NCBI RefSeq assembly: GCF_014303395.1
Contig: NZ_CP060298.1
Span: forward strand, 3,057,001 to 3,121,000
Direction: 5' to 3'
Length of the DNA: 64,000 bases
Origin: Nakamurella sp. PAMC28650
GTDB taxonomy: Bacteria; Actinomycetota; Actinomycetes; Mycobacteriales; Nakamurellaceae
The notes beneath the pieces were generated by a model, which had not been told where the DNA came from, ran no database searches, and saw only the letters and a program-made list of their open reading frames with translations. Of this stretch, positions 49,901 to 60,936 are shown piece by piece; within the stretch, counting starts at the first letter, position 1; every line of letters begins with the position of its first letter. The position numbers and the translations under genes were made by a program.

Positions 49901-51431
49901 CGCGCAGGCCTGCGTGGTCTACGCACCCGGCGCCGTCCCGGGCCCGGCCGACCAGGTCGAGTCCAAGTGCAACCCCGGCAACAAGAAGGTGGTCACCGAG
50001 CTGAACGTGAACGCCGTCGATTCGCTGGTCGCGGTCAACGGGTTCCTGCCGCCGCCCCGACTGCCCGACGGGATCAACAACGCCGCCAACTTCTGGGTGA
50101 TGGTCCGCGCCCTGGAAGGCCCCGACGGCACCGACTGCATCGCGACGGCCGTCGCGTGCCGGTACAGCCCGTGGCTCTACTACCACCCGGTCACCACCAC
50201 CACGACCACCACCCGTGATCTGGCCCAGGACAACATCCCTGTCGTCAGCACCCTCGGATTCCCCAGCCGCGGCCAGCTGACCGCGACGACCACCGCACAC
50301 CAGATCGCCACGGTGAACTACTACGGCATCAATCCGACCAGGCTCCTGACGAACAACGGCGGCGCAGTCCCTGGCACCCTGGCAACGGGCACGCTGGTCA
50401 CCGGCTCGGCCGCCGGCCCGGACACCTACCAGACCCTGACCCTGGTCAAGGCCGGCCCGCAGACCACCCTGCTCTCGGCAACGCCGAACCCGAACAACGG
50501 ATTCGACGCTGCCGCCGGCAATCTCGGGCTGTTCGACTCCTTCGACGTGCAGGCGACCGCTACGTCCAAGTGGGCCGCCATCGCACTTGCCGAGGCTTTC
50601 GTCGCACCGACCAGCCGAGCCAGGGGCGCAGCTGCGCCTGCTCTGCGCCGGTGCAGCGTGAAGCCGAACATCCCGGCCGGTTGTGTGATCTTCGGCCAGG
50701 GCGCGGAAATGGCGCCGGCAGACGGTCTGTGGGGCAACAGTTCGAGCAAGGTCGTGACGGCCTTCCTCCCGCTGTCGCTGCTCCAGGGCATGCCCGACGG
50801 CCTGGTCCGGGTCTGGGTCCACGCCAAGGACATCGCCGGGAACTGGGGTCCGTTCGAGGCCGTCGACCTGATGCTCGACCGCACCGCACCGATCCTCGAC
50901 TCGGCCACCAACACCGCCCCCGCAGGGGCTGCCACCACGACCACCGCTGCGGCCACGCTACCCATGGTCGGGACGTCGCCGACCCTCGCACTGACGTCGG
51001 TCACCGGTTTCCCGAGGTCCGGCGGCTTCGTGGCGGTGACGACCTCGACCGGGGTGCAGGTGCTCACCTACACCGGCATCACCGCGAAGACGTTGACCGG
51101 GGTCACCGGCGGCACGGCCGCCACCATCGCGGCCGGAGCGCCGGTGGCAGCATTCACCGGCACGGCCTCCGTCCGTACGCACGACGTCAACAGCACGGCG
51201 ACCGGGCTGGTGTCCTCCGGCGTGGCCTCGGCCGAATGGTTCGTCGGTCCCGATCCCGGTCCCGGCAACGGGACCAAGGCCGTCACCATCCCGGTGGCCC
51301 TGCCCCCGTCGAAGAACAGCCCAACCGTCCTCACGTTCTCCATCACCGGCCTGCCGGTGGGCAAGACCGTATCCATCCGGGTGGTCGACGCGGCCGGGAA
51401 CTGGAGCGCGGTGACCACGGTGGTGATGTAG
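46998..51431 (+). CDS. Large exported PKD/cupredoxin-like protein of oxidase operon
   Basis: 1,477 residues; ATG is one base after the preceding stop (TGACATG). Signal helix RVMALVVTTCLMTLALVVLPATAQA. Residues about 40-370 are PKD-like Ig repeats (SHTYAKEGTFSAVLYE, SHIYAKPS, THTYLPGNYTAALWV). Residues about 385-690 are two cupredoxin-like domains without canonical ligands: TYVYEAGLTSGGARQVAMGLSG at the HCH position and LREHSMNLLNL near 605 retaining one His. The rest is Ig-like beta repeats, ending with DRTAPILDSATN-type and VVDAAGNWSAV strands. Probably an extracellular structural subunit of the same complex. Confidence 0.82.
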   Translation: MTIWSSNSTSDAFPPVPARPVSGRWPRRVMALVVTTCLMTLALVVLPATAQAATPTVALTAAVTPGNPAVAFTATVGSNAVGDTAYLCFGDEAPVLCDAATAGTAVDMTTATAVGGAAVSHTYAKEGTFSAVLYEVSGTTVTASSPSAVVVTIDGTAQLTATATGLTAVLDGSASTAAVATDTWWACFGEHLACSATAPDLSGTVGVNGPPLNKVSHIYAKPSAAAGYPAGYPASLTVVGTAVSSTVSLPVLVNFPDPTAILTADSVTGTGILPVIFYGNQSSVSTGDSWGFCFGDVPGCSATTPDQSGSISGATPTVALTGTHTYLPGNYTAALWVSKPGSTTSTATLAITVGNPVAAPDGTCALSGIIRTCDLYAKANGTVTAGPDTIKFWGFTTSDTATPVLGGPTLIATEGEKLAFTVHNQLDPRAGNVAITVPSLAGAPDLIGVATGAAGGSGSFTLTRPGTYVYEAGLTSGGARQVAMGLSGMLIVRPSVVLTSANSAHCAYDGAVNVDCLANKDTRNYYDREKVVKVDELDAAFTADPFGSDTGDYHPTNYFVDGVAYDSAKAALDPAAPAFNAAVNSVRLDASPGDSVLLRYADLGLREHSMNLLNLVQTETARDANVLPNVTVQSTEFLNAGQTADTFLVIPPGAVTGTRYPLYDAGMHLNNGATGGLGGLYTYLNVVNGTSAADIGPVGTAASVVPTFTGSVPNIDNGQVPTLTVAATFKAQTAGASVSSVQWSLDVPSPDSLWQPSGAAIPAGSATATVPFTIDRSTLTQQLGIEPDRIFGEHTIWLQAMDSNGKVGPVVGASFSLAMRDAVISTLAINPQVTNGTTRSNQFPVASTKISAPSNEVNVPASVIYVNSTAGFPGTCDTGGCLITVATTIADGPAQGDLVYQTFTYTGLGANTQPNGPSFNGVRIVTPVPRNTYLFDAGNTVALDVVPAGYIALNATATSSLPGWVVEGAQACVVYAPGAVPGPADQVESKCNPGNKKVVTELNVNAVDSLVAVNGFLPPPRLPDGINNAANFWVMVRALEGPDGTDCIATAVACRYSPWLYYHPVTTTTTTTRDLAQDNIPVVSTLGFPSRGQLTATTTAHQIATVNYYGINPTRLLTNNGGAVPGTLATGTLVTGSAAGPDTYQTLTLVKAGPQTTLLSATPNPNNGFDAAAGNLGLFDSFDVQATATSKWAAIALAEAFVAPTSRARGAAAPALRRCSVKPNIPAGCVIFGQGAEMAPADGLWGNSSSKVVTAFLPLSLLQGMPDGLVRVWVHAKDIAGNWGPFEAVDLMLDRTAPILDSATNTAPAGAATTTTAAATLPMVGTSPTLALTSVTGFPRSGGFVAVTTSTGVQVLTYTGITAKTLTGVTGGTAATIAAGAPVAAFTGTASVRTHDVNSTATGLVSSGVASAEWFVGPDPGPGNGTKAVTIPVALPPSKNSPTVLTFSITGLPVGKTVSIRVVDAAGNWSAVTTVVM

Positions 51432-51483
51432 CGGCGTCACGGTAGATCCGGCCAAATCCCAGTCAGAGCAAAGAGATGAACAG

Positions 51484-52077
51484 ATGAGCACAACCCAGGT
51501 CCACGACCTGACCGAGCAGGAACCAGTACCGGACCAGGCGGTGGTCGAGCCGGATCGCACAGTCGTGGGCGGCCGACCGGGCCGTCGGAACCGGCGCCGG
51601 CTGCTGATCTCCGTGGTCGCGCTCGTGGTCGTCGCTGTGGCCATCGTCGGGGTCCGGATCGGCTCGGAGGACACCGCACCCCGGGCGGCCGTCGTCTCCG
51701 TCGCCCACCCGGCCGCGCCGGTGCCGACCAACGCGGCGGTCGAGGCGGCCTGGGGCATCCGGTTCACCAACGTGATCGTGCTGGCGGACAACGGCGGTGT
51801 GGAGTTGCGCTACCAGGCCCTCGACGACACCACGTCGGCCAAGATCCACGAGGGCAACGCGACCTCGAACGAACTGCCCAGCATCACCGTGGACGGCACG
51901 AATTCATCTGTCGCACCCAGCGCGGTCCTGATGCACTTCCATCATGGCGACATCACCACCGGCCGCACGTATTCGATCATCTACGGCAACGCCGGGGGAG
52001 TCGTGACCGTCGGCGAGTTCGTCACGATCGTCATGAAAGACGGTCTGAAGATCGAACACATCGAAGTGTCGAATTGA
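51484..52077 (+). CDS. Membrane-anchored small protein with MHFHHGD motif
   Basis: 197 residues. A charged cytoplasmic N-terminus (about 40 residues) is followed by one membrane helix (LLISVVALVVVAVAIVGV). The exported domain of about 120 residues is beta-rich and includes VLMHFHHGDITTGRTYSIIYG, whose His cluster could bind copper or another metal. No family is recognised. Its place after three oxidase-like genes suggests a membrane tether or small copper subunit, loosely comparable to the small MnxE/MnxF subunits of the Bacillus manganese oxidase; this is inference. Confidence 0.72.
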   Translation: MSTTQVHDLTEQEPVPDQAVVEPDRTVVGGRPGRRNRRRLLISVVALVVVAVAIVGVRIGSEDTAPRAAVVSVAHPAAPVPTNAAVEAAWGIRFTNVIVLADNGGVELRYQALDDTTSAKIHEGNATSNELPSITVDGTNSSVAPSAVLMHFHHGDITTGRTYSIIYGNAGGVVTVGEFVTIVMKDGLKIEHIEVSN

Positions 52078-52097
52078 GTGAAAGGGCGAAACTCCGG

Positions 52098-52730
52098 ATG
52101 AACGCGGTGAAACGGCCCCGGTCGAGATGTCGATTGATACCAATGGTGCTGGCCATGGGATGTATCGCATGGTCGACGGCGTGCACCTCCCAGGCTGTTC
52201 CGGGACCGCAGCCACCGGTCCAGGCCGCCGCGGTTTCCGGTCCGGCCTCCGGGGCACCGGCGCCGGCGAATGCCGATACGGGCCCGTTGACCCTCCGGAG
52301 CACGGCCTTTCCCGCCGACGGGCTGATTCCGGTGAACTTCAGCTGTGCGGGCGACAACACGTCACCGCCGCTGACGTGGCACGGCGCCGCTCCGGTCGGC
52401 ACCACCACGTGGGCGATCGTCCTGCAGGACCTGGACGTCAAGCCCGGTCCGTGGATCCAGTGGATGGTGACCGGAATCCCGGTGGCCACCCGCAGCCTGG
52501 CGGCGGGCCAGGTCGCAGCAGGCTCCGTCGCCCGAAGAGCGAGCAACAGCACCGCGGGCTTCGTCGGGATGTGCCCACCGTCTGGGACGGTCCACCACTA
52601 CCGCTTCACCGTCTATGCCGACGGTGGACCGCAGTCCGTTCCAGTGGCTGCCGGTCCCCAGCAGGTGTTGAAGGCGATCGAAACGGGCGCCGTCGGAACG
52701 GCCTCTCTGGACGGCACCTTCGCGCGCTGA
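52098..52730 (+). CDS. PEBP-family (YbhB/YbcL-like) exported protein
   Basis: 210 residues from ATG 52098 (AAAGGG upstream). The N-terminus MVLAMGCIAWSTACTSQ looks like a lipoprotein or signal sequence. The PEBP core shows LTLRSTAFPADGLIPVNFSC, NTSPPLTWHGAAP, DLDVKPGPWIQWMVTGIP (DPD-like and GxxxHW-like ligand loops, with Gln for His) and HHYRFTVYAD. Bacterial PEBPs are of unknown role, though some inhibit peptidases. Last gene of the oxidase operon, starting 20 bp after the previous stop. Confidence 0.87.
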   Translation: MNAVKRPRSRCRLIPMVLAMGCIAWSTACTSQAVPGPQPPVQAAAVSGPASGAPAPANADTGPLTLRSTAFPADGLIPVNFSCAGDNTSPPLTWHGAAPVGTTTWAIVLQDLDVKPGPWIQWMVTGIPVATRSLAAGQVAAGSVARRASNSTAGFVGMCPPSGTVHHYRFTVYADGGPQSVPVAAGPQQVLKAIETGAVGTASLDGTFAR

Positions 52731-52777
52731 GCAGCCCCAGGCCACCGACCGAACAGCAGCCAGCCTCGTGATCGTAG

Positions 52778-55846
<3,069 letters not shown>

Positions 55847-55969
55847 GCCCGGGAGTACCACGCTTCCGTCCCGCTCGACGGGCACCGCCATGCGGTCAAG
55901 GTGATGGTGCGGTGCTGATCGGGGGAGCCCCTGTTGCCGCCTCCGCGATCGCCTGGCGTGCTGCGCTCG

Positions 55970-56491
55970 CTACTGCTGAGCCGGCACGGCGGGCTTGCCT
56001 GTGTGCGGCAACGGTTCTCCGGCATTCCATACCTCGCGGACAGCGACGGTGACGAAGCGCCAGCCGTCGGGCGTGCGGCGCAGGGTGCAGTCGTACCACC
56101 CACCGCCGTCGGCGTGGTCGAACTGGTCCTGCCCGAGCATGTGCACGCCCAGCAGGTAGGACCGGGTGCGGGCGTCGTCCCCGTCGATCTCGATGGCGTG
56201 GTTGGCGCTCAGGTGCCACGTGCCGGCGTATTGGCCCAGCCCGCGATCCGACCCGGTGCGCATCAGCTGCTCGTGGCCTTCGAGCCTGAAAGAATCACCG
56301 ACGCTCATCACGCCCTCCGGTACGTAGAGATCGGTGTTGCCCTGCCAGTCGCGTTCGTCGAGGGAGCGGGCGAACTCCACCAGTAGGTCGCTGATGCGGG
56401 CCCGGTCCACCAACCATTGAAGTTGTGCCGCAGGATCTGCCGGGGCCACCGAACGGATCGGCCTGGTGGTGGGGGAGAGGTCGGCGCTCAT
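55970..56491 (-). CDS. SnoaL/NTF2-fold protein
   Basis: 173 residues. The first helix (LQWLVDRARISDLLVEFARSLDERDW), the YVPEGVMSVG strand and the closing WRFVTVAVREVWNAG strand match the SnoaL-like cone fold, a family with enzymes such as dehydratases and isomerases. No clear catalytic pair is assigned. Its start overlaps the LysR gene's stop by four bases (ATGA), so it is co-expressed with its probable regulator. Confidence 0.85.
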   Translation of the reverse strand: MSADLSPTTRPIRSVAPADPAAQLQWLVDRARISDLLVEFARSLDERDWQGNTDLYVPEGVMSVGDSFRLEGHEQLMRTGSDRGLGQYAGTWHLSANHAIEIDGDDARTRSYLLGVHMLGQDQFDHADGGGWYDCTLRRTPDGWRFVTVAVREVWNAGEPLPHTGKPAVPAQQ

Positions 56492-57495
56492 CTGTCGGGT
56501 TCCGTTCTGGCGGTGGGGACTTCAGGGATGGTGTCGCCGGCAGCTGCGTGGGCGCTCGGGGGTGAGAGGTGGACCGCCGGGACAGGGTTCTGGAGAGTGG
56601 CGGCGGCGTCGACCAGCAGGTCGTGCAGCCAGCGGTGGCCGGGATCGAATTCCCGGGACGGTTGCCACCAGATTGCCTCCACCAGTTCGGGCAGGTCGGT
56701 GCTCAACTCGACGACCCGGACGCCTGCGGAGGCCAGAAGCTTGCGCGCCAGCCTTTCCTGCAGGATCGCCACCCTACGGGTGCCGGTCAACAGGAACGGC
56801 AGAGCGAGGAAGTCCTCGATGACGACGTCGACGTCGCGCTGGACCCCGGCCAGCTGCAGGTGGTGGTCGGCGGGTGTGAACTGGGTCGGCCGATTGAAGG
56901 TCAGGATCCAGCGCAGCCCGGAGAATTCCTCCTGGGTGATGATGTCCGCGACTGCGTGATTGTCCACCGCCGTGACGCAGACCCACCGGTCACGGTAGAG
57001 ATCGGTGGAGGGTAGGTCGTGGAGGAACCCGCGGGGCAGCACCATCAGGTCGACCGTGCGCAGCAACGCTGTCGCATCGTCGACCGCGGCGAGGTCGACG
57101 GGCCGGATCCGCATCCGCACGTTCGGAGCCCGCTCCTCGAGCAACGCCAGCAGTGGGCCGCCCAGCACGGTGAGTGCGTAGTCCGACATGACAAGGTTGC
57201 ACTCGCGGTCCGATGACCGCGGTTCGAAGACCGGCCGGGCGGCGAAGGTCCGCTCGACGTAGCGCAGCGCCGTATCGGCCTGGTCCAGCAGGGCCGTGGC
57301 CAGCGGCGTCAGTACGAACCGCTGCCCCTCGCGGGCCAACAGCTCGTCACCGAAGTGGCGCCGCAACTTTCCCAGGGCGGCGCTGGTGGCCGGCTGACTC
57401 AGCCCGATGGTCTCCCCGGCCTTGGTCACACTGCGCTCGGTGAGCAGCGAGTGCAACGCCACCAGCAGGTTCAGATCGATGCTGGGCAGATCCAT
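56488..57495 (-). CDS. LysR-family transcriptional regulator (NodD-like branch)
   Basis: 335 residues from ATG 57495; an ATG at 57531 adds 12 residues. The N-terminal helix-turn-helix is SIDLNLLVALHSLLTERSVTKAGETIGLSQPATSAALGKLRRHFGDELLAREG (in segments), typical of NodD-like members that answer to aromatic or small organic inducers. The effector domain follows from about residue 90. It converts the SnoaL gene into a two-gene operon and is 103 bp from the MFS gene on the same strand. Confidence 0.93.
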   Translation of the reverse strand: MDLPSIDLNLLVALHSLLTERSVTKAGETIGLSQPATSAALGKLRRHFGDELLAREGQRFVLTPLATALLDQADTALRYVERTFAARPVFEPRSSDRECNLVMSDYALTVLGGPLLALLEERAPNVRMRIRPVDLAAVDDATALLRTVDLMVLPRGFLHDLPSTDLYRDRWVCVTAVDNHAVADIITQEEFSGLRWILTFNRPTQFTPADHHLQLAGVQRDVDVVIEDFLALPFLLTGTRRVAILQERLARKLLASAGVRVVELSTDLPELVEAIWWQPSREFDPGHRWLHDLLVDAAATLQNPVPAVHLSPPSAHAAAGDTIPEVPTARTEPDR

Positions 57496-57598
57496 CGTGG
57501 CGGCCTCCGTTGTCGTGTCCCCGGCCTCCATGGTGCATCCGGCGGGACTACGAAGCGTGGGGGACTCGTGCGGGATCATCCCGGTGGGCGGACGTCGC

Positions 57599-58858
57599 TC
57601 AGGTCTCACTCGTGTCGAGCCGTTCGGTGTTGCGGCGCAGCGCCAGGAGCGTGACGACGGCCATGATCGCCGCCGCGACACCGATGACGCCCAGAGCGGG
57701 CTGCAGCCCACCGGCCCCACCGCCGACCGATGCGATGATCAGCGGTGAAAGGAACTTGCCGATGAACAGCGTGCCGGTCCACAGTCCGACTCCCCGGCCA
57801 CGCTGGACGAAGGTCAGGCGGTTGACCGCCCACGTCAGCAGGATGGGCAGCAGGGTTCCGGTACCCAAGCCGGTGAGCATCGCCCCGACCGTGATGACCG
57901 GCACCGAGGATGTGGCGAAGACGGTGACGAGCCCGACTGCTGCGACGGCGAACGAGGCGGGCACCAACAGCCGGGGAGAACAGCCGGAAAGCCTGCCGAA
58001 CGCCACCGCACCGGCAGCGGTGGCCATTGACATGGCCGCGCTGACCAGTCCGATGCCGCTGGAGGAGGTGAAGCCGACATCAGTCAGGACGAAGGACAGT
58101 TCGACGATCAGGGCGTAGAAGACGATGCCGCCGAACAGGGTGATCAGGCACGGCCCCAACAGTTTTCGCCACGACATGGCCGGCAGCCGGGCACCCTTCA
58201 CGAGCGCCGTCGGGCGGGCCGGCTGCCACAGCATCTTCGCCATGGGCACCACCAGCAGCGCTGCGGTGACGTACATCCAGAACGGCGTCCGCCACCCGGA
58301 GGCTCCTAGCACCCCACCGATGACCAGGAACACGGTAGCGGCCAGTGCCGCGACGAGTGTCTGAAGCCCGAGGTACCTACTGCGCCGTGACCCCGTCCAG
58401 TAGTCACCGATCAGCGTGGTGCAGCACGTCATGATCGCGGCCTCGCAGATCCCGACCAGGATGCGACTGACCAGGATGGCCCCGAGCGAGCCGAGGTAGA
58501 GCGGGGCGGTGCCGAAGACCGAGTAGGCAATCATGGCGATCAGCAGGAGTCGCTTGCGGTCGTCCCGGTCGTCCCGGTCGACCCGGTCGACCACGACGCC
58601 GGCGAACGGCGCGGCCAGCCCGATCAACAGGGCCGGGACCGTCAGCACGATGGGCACCAGCACATCCACCCCAGGTGTGCCCGCGAACGCCTTGGACATC
58701 TGCGGCAGGACCGGGGCGATGAGCACAGCTCCCAGAACGGACAGGCAACTCCCGGCCAGCAGCAGCACCAGCTGGGTCGGACCGGCGATGCGCACCGGTG
58801 GTGGCCCCGAGCGTCCGGGTTCCACGAGCGGTGGGGTCACGGCAAGATCTTCGGACAT
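57599..58858 (-). CDS. MFS transporter
   Basis: 419 residues, 12 predicted membrane helices. The loop 2-3 signature is present as AGVVVDRVDRDDRDDRKRLLL (GxxxDRxxRR-type). YLGLQTLVAALAATVFLVIGG and VGLWTGTLFIGKFLSPLI lie at the usual positions of helices 5 and 11. Small-molecule import or export by proton antiport or symport is inferred from family. ATG 58858 starts MSEDLAVT; the ORF extends further only through a tandem repeat. Confidence 0.93.
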   Translation of the reverse strand: MSEDLAVTPPLVEPGRSGPPPVRIAGPTQLVLLLAGSCLSVLGAVLIAPVLPQMSKAFAGTPGVDVLVPIVLTVPALLIGLAAPFAGVVVDRVDRDDRDDRKRLLLIAMIAYSVFGTAPLYLGSLGAILVSRILVGICEAAIMTCCTTLIGDYWTGSRRSRYLGLQTLVAALAATVFLVIGGVLGASGWRTPFWMYVTAALLVVPMAKMLWQPARPTALVKGARLPAMSWRKLLGPCLITLFGGIVFYALIVELSFVLTDVGFTSSSGIGLVSAAMSMATAAGAVAFGRLSGCSPRLLVPASFAVAAVGLVTVFATSSVPVITVGAMLTGLGTGTLLPILLTWAVNRLTFVQRGRGVGLWTGTLFIGKFLSPLIIASVGGGAGGLQPALGVIGVAAAIMAVVTLLALRRNTERLDTSET

Positions 58859-59578
58859 GTGTGCACCTGGGTTCGTCGTTGGGCCGCGGCGGGTGGTCGG
58901 GCAGGATCGGGTGGTGGAGCAGGATCGGGTGGTCGGGCAGGTCAGGTGGTCGGGCAGGTCAGGTGGTCGAGCAGCCTGCGCGGGACGAATCGGGGGTTCG
59001 CCCGTCGGGTCGGCGACGCGGTGGCCGAACCGGTGTGCCGGCAGCACTACGGATCAGTCGCCGTCGGTGACCTGTTGGCGCCTGTCGTCCAGCAGAATTC
59101 GGAGCCGGTGAGAAACACTGCACAGTGGAAGTTCTCGGCTGGTCCGGTGATGCCGTGCGGCCCTTGTCCCGCCGGTGATCGACCCGACCCGACCGACCCG
59201 GCGGCCCGCCGCAGCCGCCTGTGGTGTGAATTGCCGTCGCAGCATTCGGACGGGCACTGTCATCGTCGACTCCTGCGCGGTTCGGGTGGTGTGGTGCAAC
59301 AGGCACCGTGAACGAAGGTGGGAGCGACGTGAGAATGCCGCTGATCCGGTGGACCAGAGCCAACCACGGTGCCGACGATCAGGAAAATCTCTTGTCGAGA
59401 TGACCGAAATCCGTCACGCAAATATTGCCGGTGATTGCCGCGTGCACCCCCACCACCCGGTACCGGCGACGTGGATGGGTGGCACCGCGGGCGCTCTACC
59501 ATGGGGGCAATTTCACCTTCCCCAACTGGTCGGTTTCCAGGAACGCATCGACCGACCAGCCCTGACGAAAGGGTCACC
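58859..59578. other. Intergenic region with tandem repeats, otherwise no clear gene
   Basis: About 720 bases. The MFS promoter must lie here, with the tandem repeat at 58891-58978 close to its start. Short ORFs exist on both strands, including one at 59054-59299 (minus) with a GGAG site, but their sequences have no family-like features. No hairpin terminator stands out. Confidence 0.5.
58891..58978. repeat. 17-18 bp tandem repeat upstream of MFS gene
   Basis: Five imperfect copies of GGGTGGTCGGGCAGGATC, three of 18 bp and two of 17 bp, start 32 bp upstream of the MFS start. The change in unit length rules out a conserved coding role. Each unit could be a repeated regulatory half-site or a simple slippage product. 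Confidence 0.8.
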
Positions 59579-59749
59579 GTGGATTCCGCTGCACCTGACT
59601 TCGCTCTCGGCCGACTCACCGACGGCGCCCGGGTCCGTTCGACGGCGGTGGGACCAGGTGCCATCGAAAACACCGTCACAGCCGGGCTGGTCGCTCCCAC
59701 CGATCCGCCGGTGCGGGTAGGAACCTGTCGGCGAGGGCAATCCTCATGA
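59579..59749 (+). CDS. Small ORF coupled to SDR gene, possibly a truncated enzyme
   Basis: 56 residues from GTG 59579 (GAAAGGG at good spacing), starting MDSAAPDFALGRLTDGARVR. Its TGA overlaps the SDR ATG as ATGA, which favours real translation. The sequence reads like the N-terminus of a larger enzyme that now stops early, but no family can be named with confidence. Confidence 0.5.
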   Translation: MDSAAPDFALGRLTDGARVRSTAVGPGAIENTVTAGLVAPTDPPVRVGTCRRGQSS

Positions 59750-60483
59750 CGGCTCCGCTGGCCGGCAAGGTCATCGTCATCACGGGAGCGGCACAGGGGC
59801 TGGGGGCGGCGCAAGCTGCCGCCTGCACCGCTGCCGGCGCCACCGTCATTGCTCTCGCCCGGACACCGGCGGAGGGCATCCGTCGCCACGACGTTGCTGC
59901 CGGATCTGATTGGGCGGCGTTGGGTGCCGACCTGTCCGAGGCCTACGGCACCGTGCACGGGCTGGTCAACAACGCCGGCATCACCCACCGGGCACGACTT
60001 CTCGAGTTGCAGCGGGCCGATCTGGACCGGGTGATGTCAGTGAACCTGGTCGGTCCGTTGATGGGTATCCAGACTCTTGCCCCGCTGATGAGCGGCGGCG
60101 GTTCGATCGTCAACATCGGCTCGGTCGCGGCTCTGACTGCGCACTACCCGGTGGCCTACACCACCAGCAAGTGGGCGTTGCGCGGCTTGTCCCAGATTGC
60201 TGCAATGGAACTGGGGCCCAACGGTATCCGGGTCAACACGGTTCATCCCGGATTCATCCAGACGCCGTTGACGGCCTCGGCGCCGCCGGCGTTCCTCGCG
60301 GCGAACCTGGATCAGACGCCGCTGGGCCGGGCCGGCCGGGCCGACGAGGTGGCCGGCATCGTCGCATTCCTGCTGTCCGACGCGGCTGGCTTCATCACCG
60401 GGGCCGAAATCCCGGTGGACGGCGGCCAGACCGGCCACGGCGGCGCCAAGGCCATTTCCGACTTCCTGCGCTCCGCCGGCTGA
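59746..60483 (+). CDS. SDR-family oxidoreductase (FabG-like)
   Basis: 245 residues. TGAAQGLGAAQA is the nucleotide loop; NNAG, catalytic Ser in IGSVAA, Tyr-Lys in YTTSK, and the C-terminal GAEIPVDGGQTGHGG are all standard for classical SDRs. The NADP or NAD substrate is not determined. It stands between sugar genes and may oxidise a sugar or polyol. It starts within the stop of the preceding small ORF. Confidence 0.93.
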   Translation: MTAPLAGKVIVITGAAQGLGAAQAAACTAAGATVIALARTPAEGIRRHDVAAGSDWAALGADLSEAYGTVHGLVNNAGITHRARLLELQRADLDRVMSVNLVGPLMGIQTLAPLMSGGGSIVNIGSVAALTAHYPVAYTTSKWALRGLSQIAAMELGPNGIRVNTVHPGFIQTPLTASAPPAFLAANLDQTPLGRAGRADEVAGIVAFLLSDAAGFITGAEIPVDGGQTGHGGAKAISDFLRSAG

Positions 60484-60591
60484 CTCGACGCATTTGTTTG
60501 CTGCAGGCCCGGTGTTGCGGCGTGGCCCGGAGTGCGATGCTTGGCGTGGCCCCGCATCGGAGGAATCCGAATCAAGGGGTAGAGGAATCGA

Positions 60592-60918
60592 ATGGCTCTG
60601 CTGATCGGGATTGTTTTCCTCATCGTGGCGGTGGGTCTGGTCGCCGCCGGCCTGCAGACCCGGAGGCAGGCGGCGTCGATCCCGGGAGGGGCACCGGGGA
60701 CGGTGGTCGGCCTGGTCACCCGGGGTCCGGCGGCCACCGACGGCACGGGCGGCGCGCAACTGTCGAGCTTGTCCCCGGTCGTGACGGTCGCCTTCGACGA
60801 GACCGGTTCCCGGCCAACGAGACTCGTCGGTGACAGTTCGATCGTCGCGGCCCTGCTCCTCGGGCTGGGGTCAGCATTCACCGCGGCCGCGGCGGTCATC
60901 CTGCTCGTGGTTGCGTAG
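60592..60918 (+). CDS. Small two-helix membrane protein
   Basis: 108 residues. Hydrophobic helices lie at about 1-20 and 85-107, joined by a 60-residue exported or cytoplasmic linker rich in Gly, Ala and Thr. AGAGGAA precedes the ATG. No family is recognised. It lies between the SDR and GH27 genes and converges on the latter. Confidence 0.65.
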   Translation: MALLIGIVFLIVAVGLVAAGLQTRRQAASIPGGAPGTVVGLVTRGPAATDGTGGAQLSSLSPVVTVAFDETGSRPTRLVGDSSIVAALLLGLGSAFTAAAAVILLVVA

Positions 60919-60936
60919 CGCGCGCCGCTACGTTGC

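Noticed and set aside
59054-59299. 81-codon minus-strand ORF with a CAGGAG ribosome-like site
   Set aside because: Arg-rich, no domain, and it runs through a region where all frames look alike; insufficient support for a gene.
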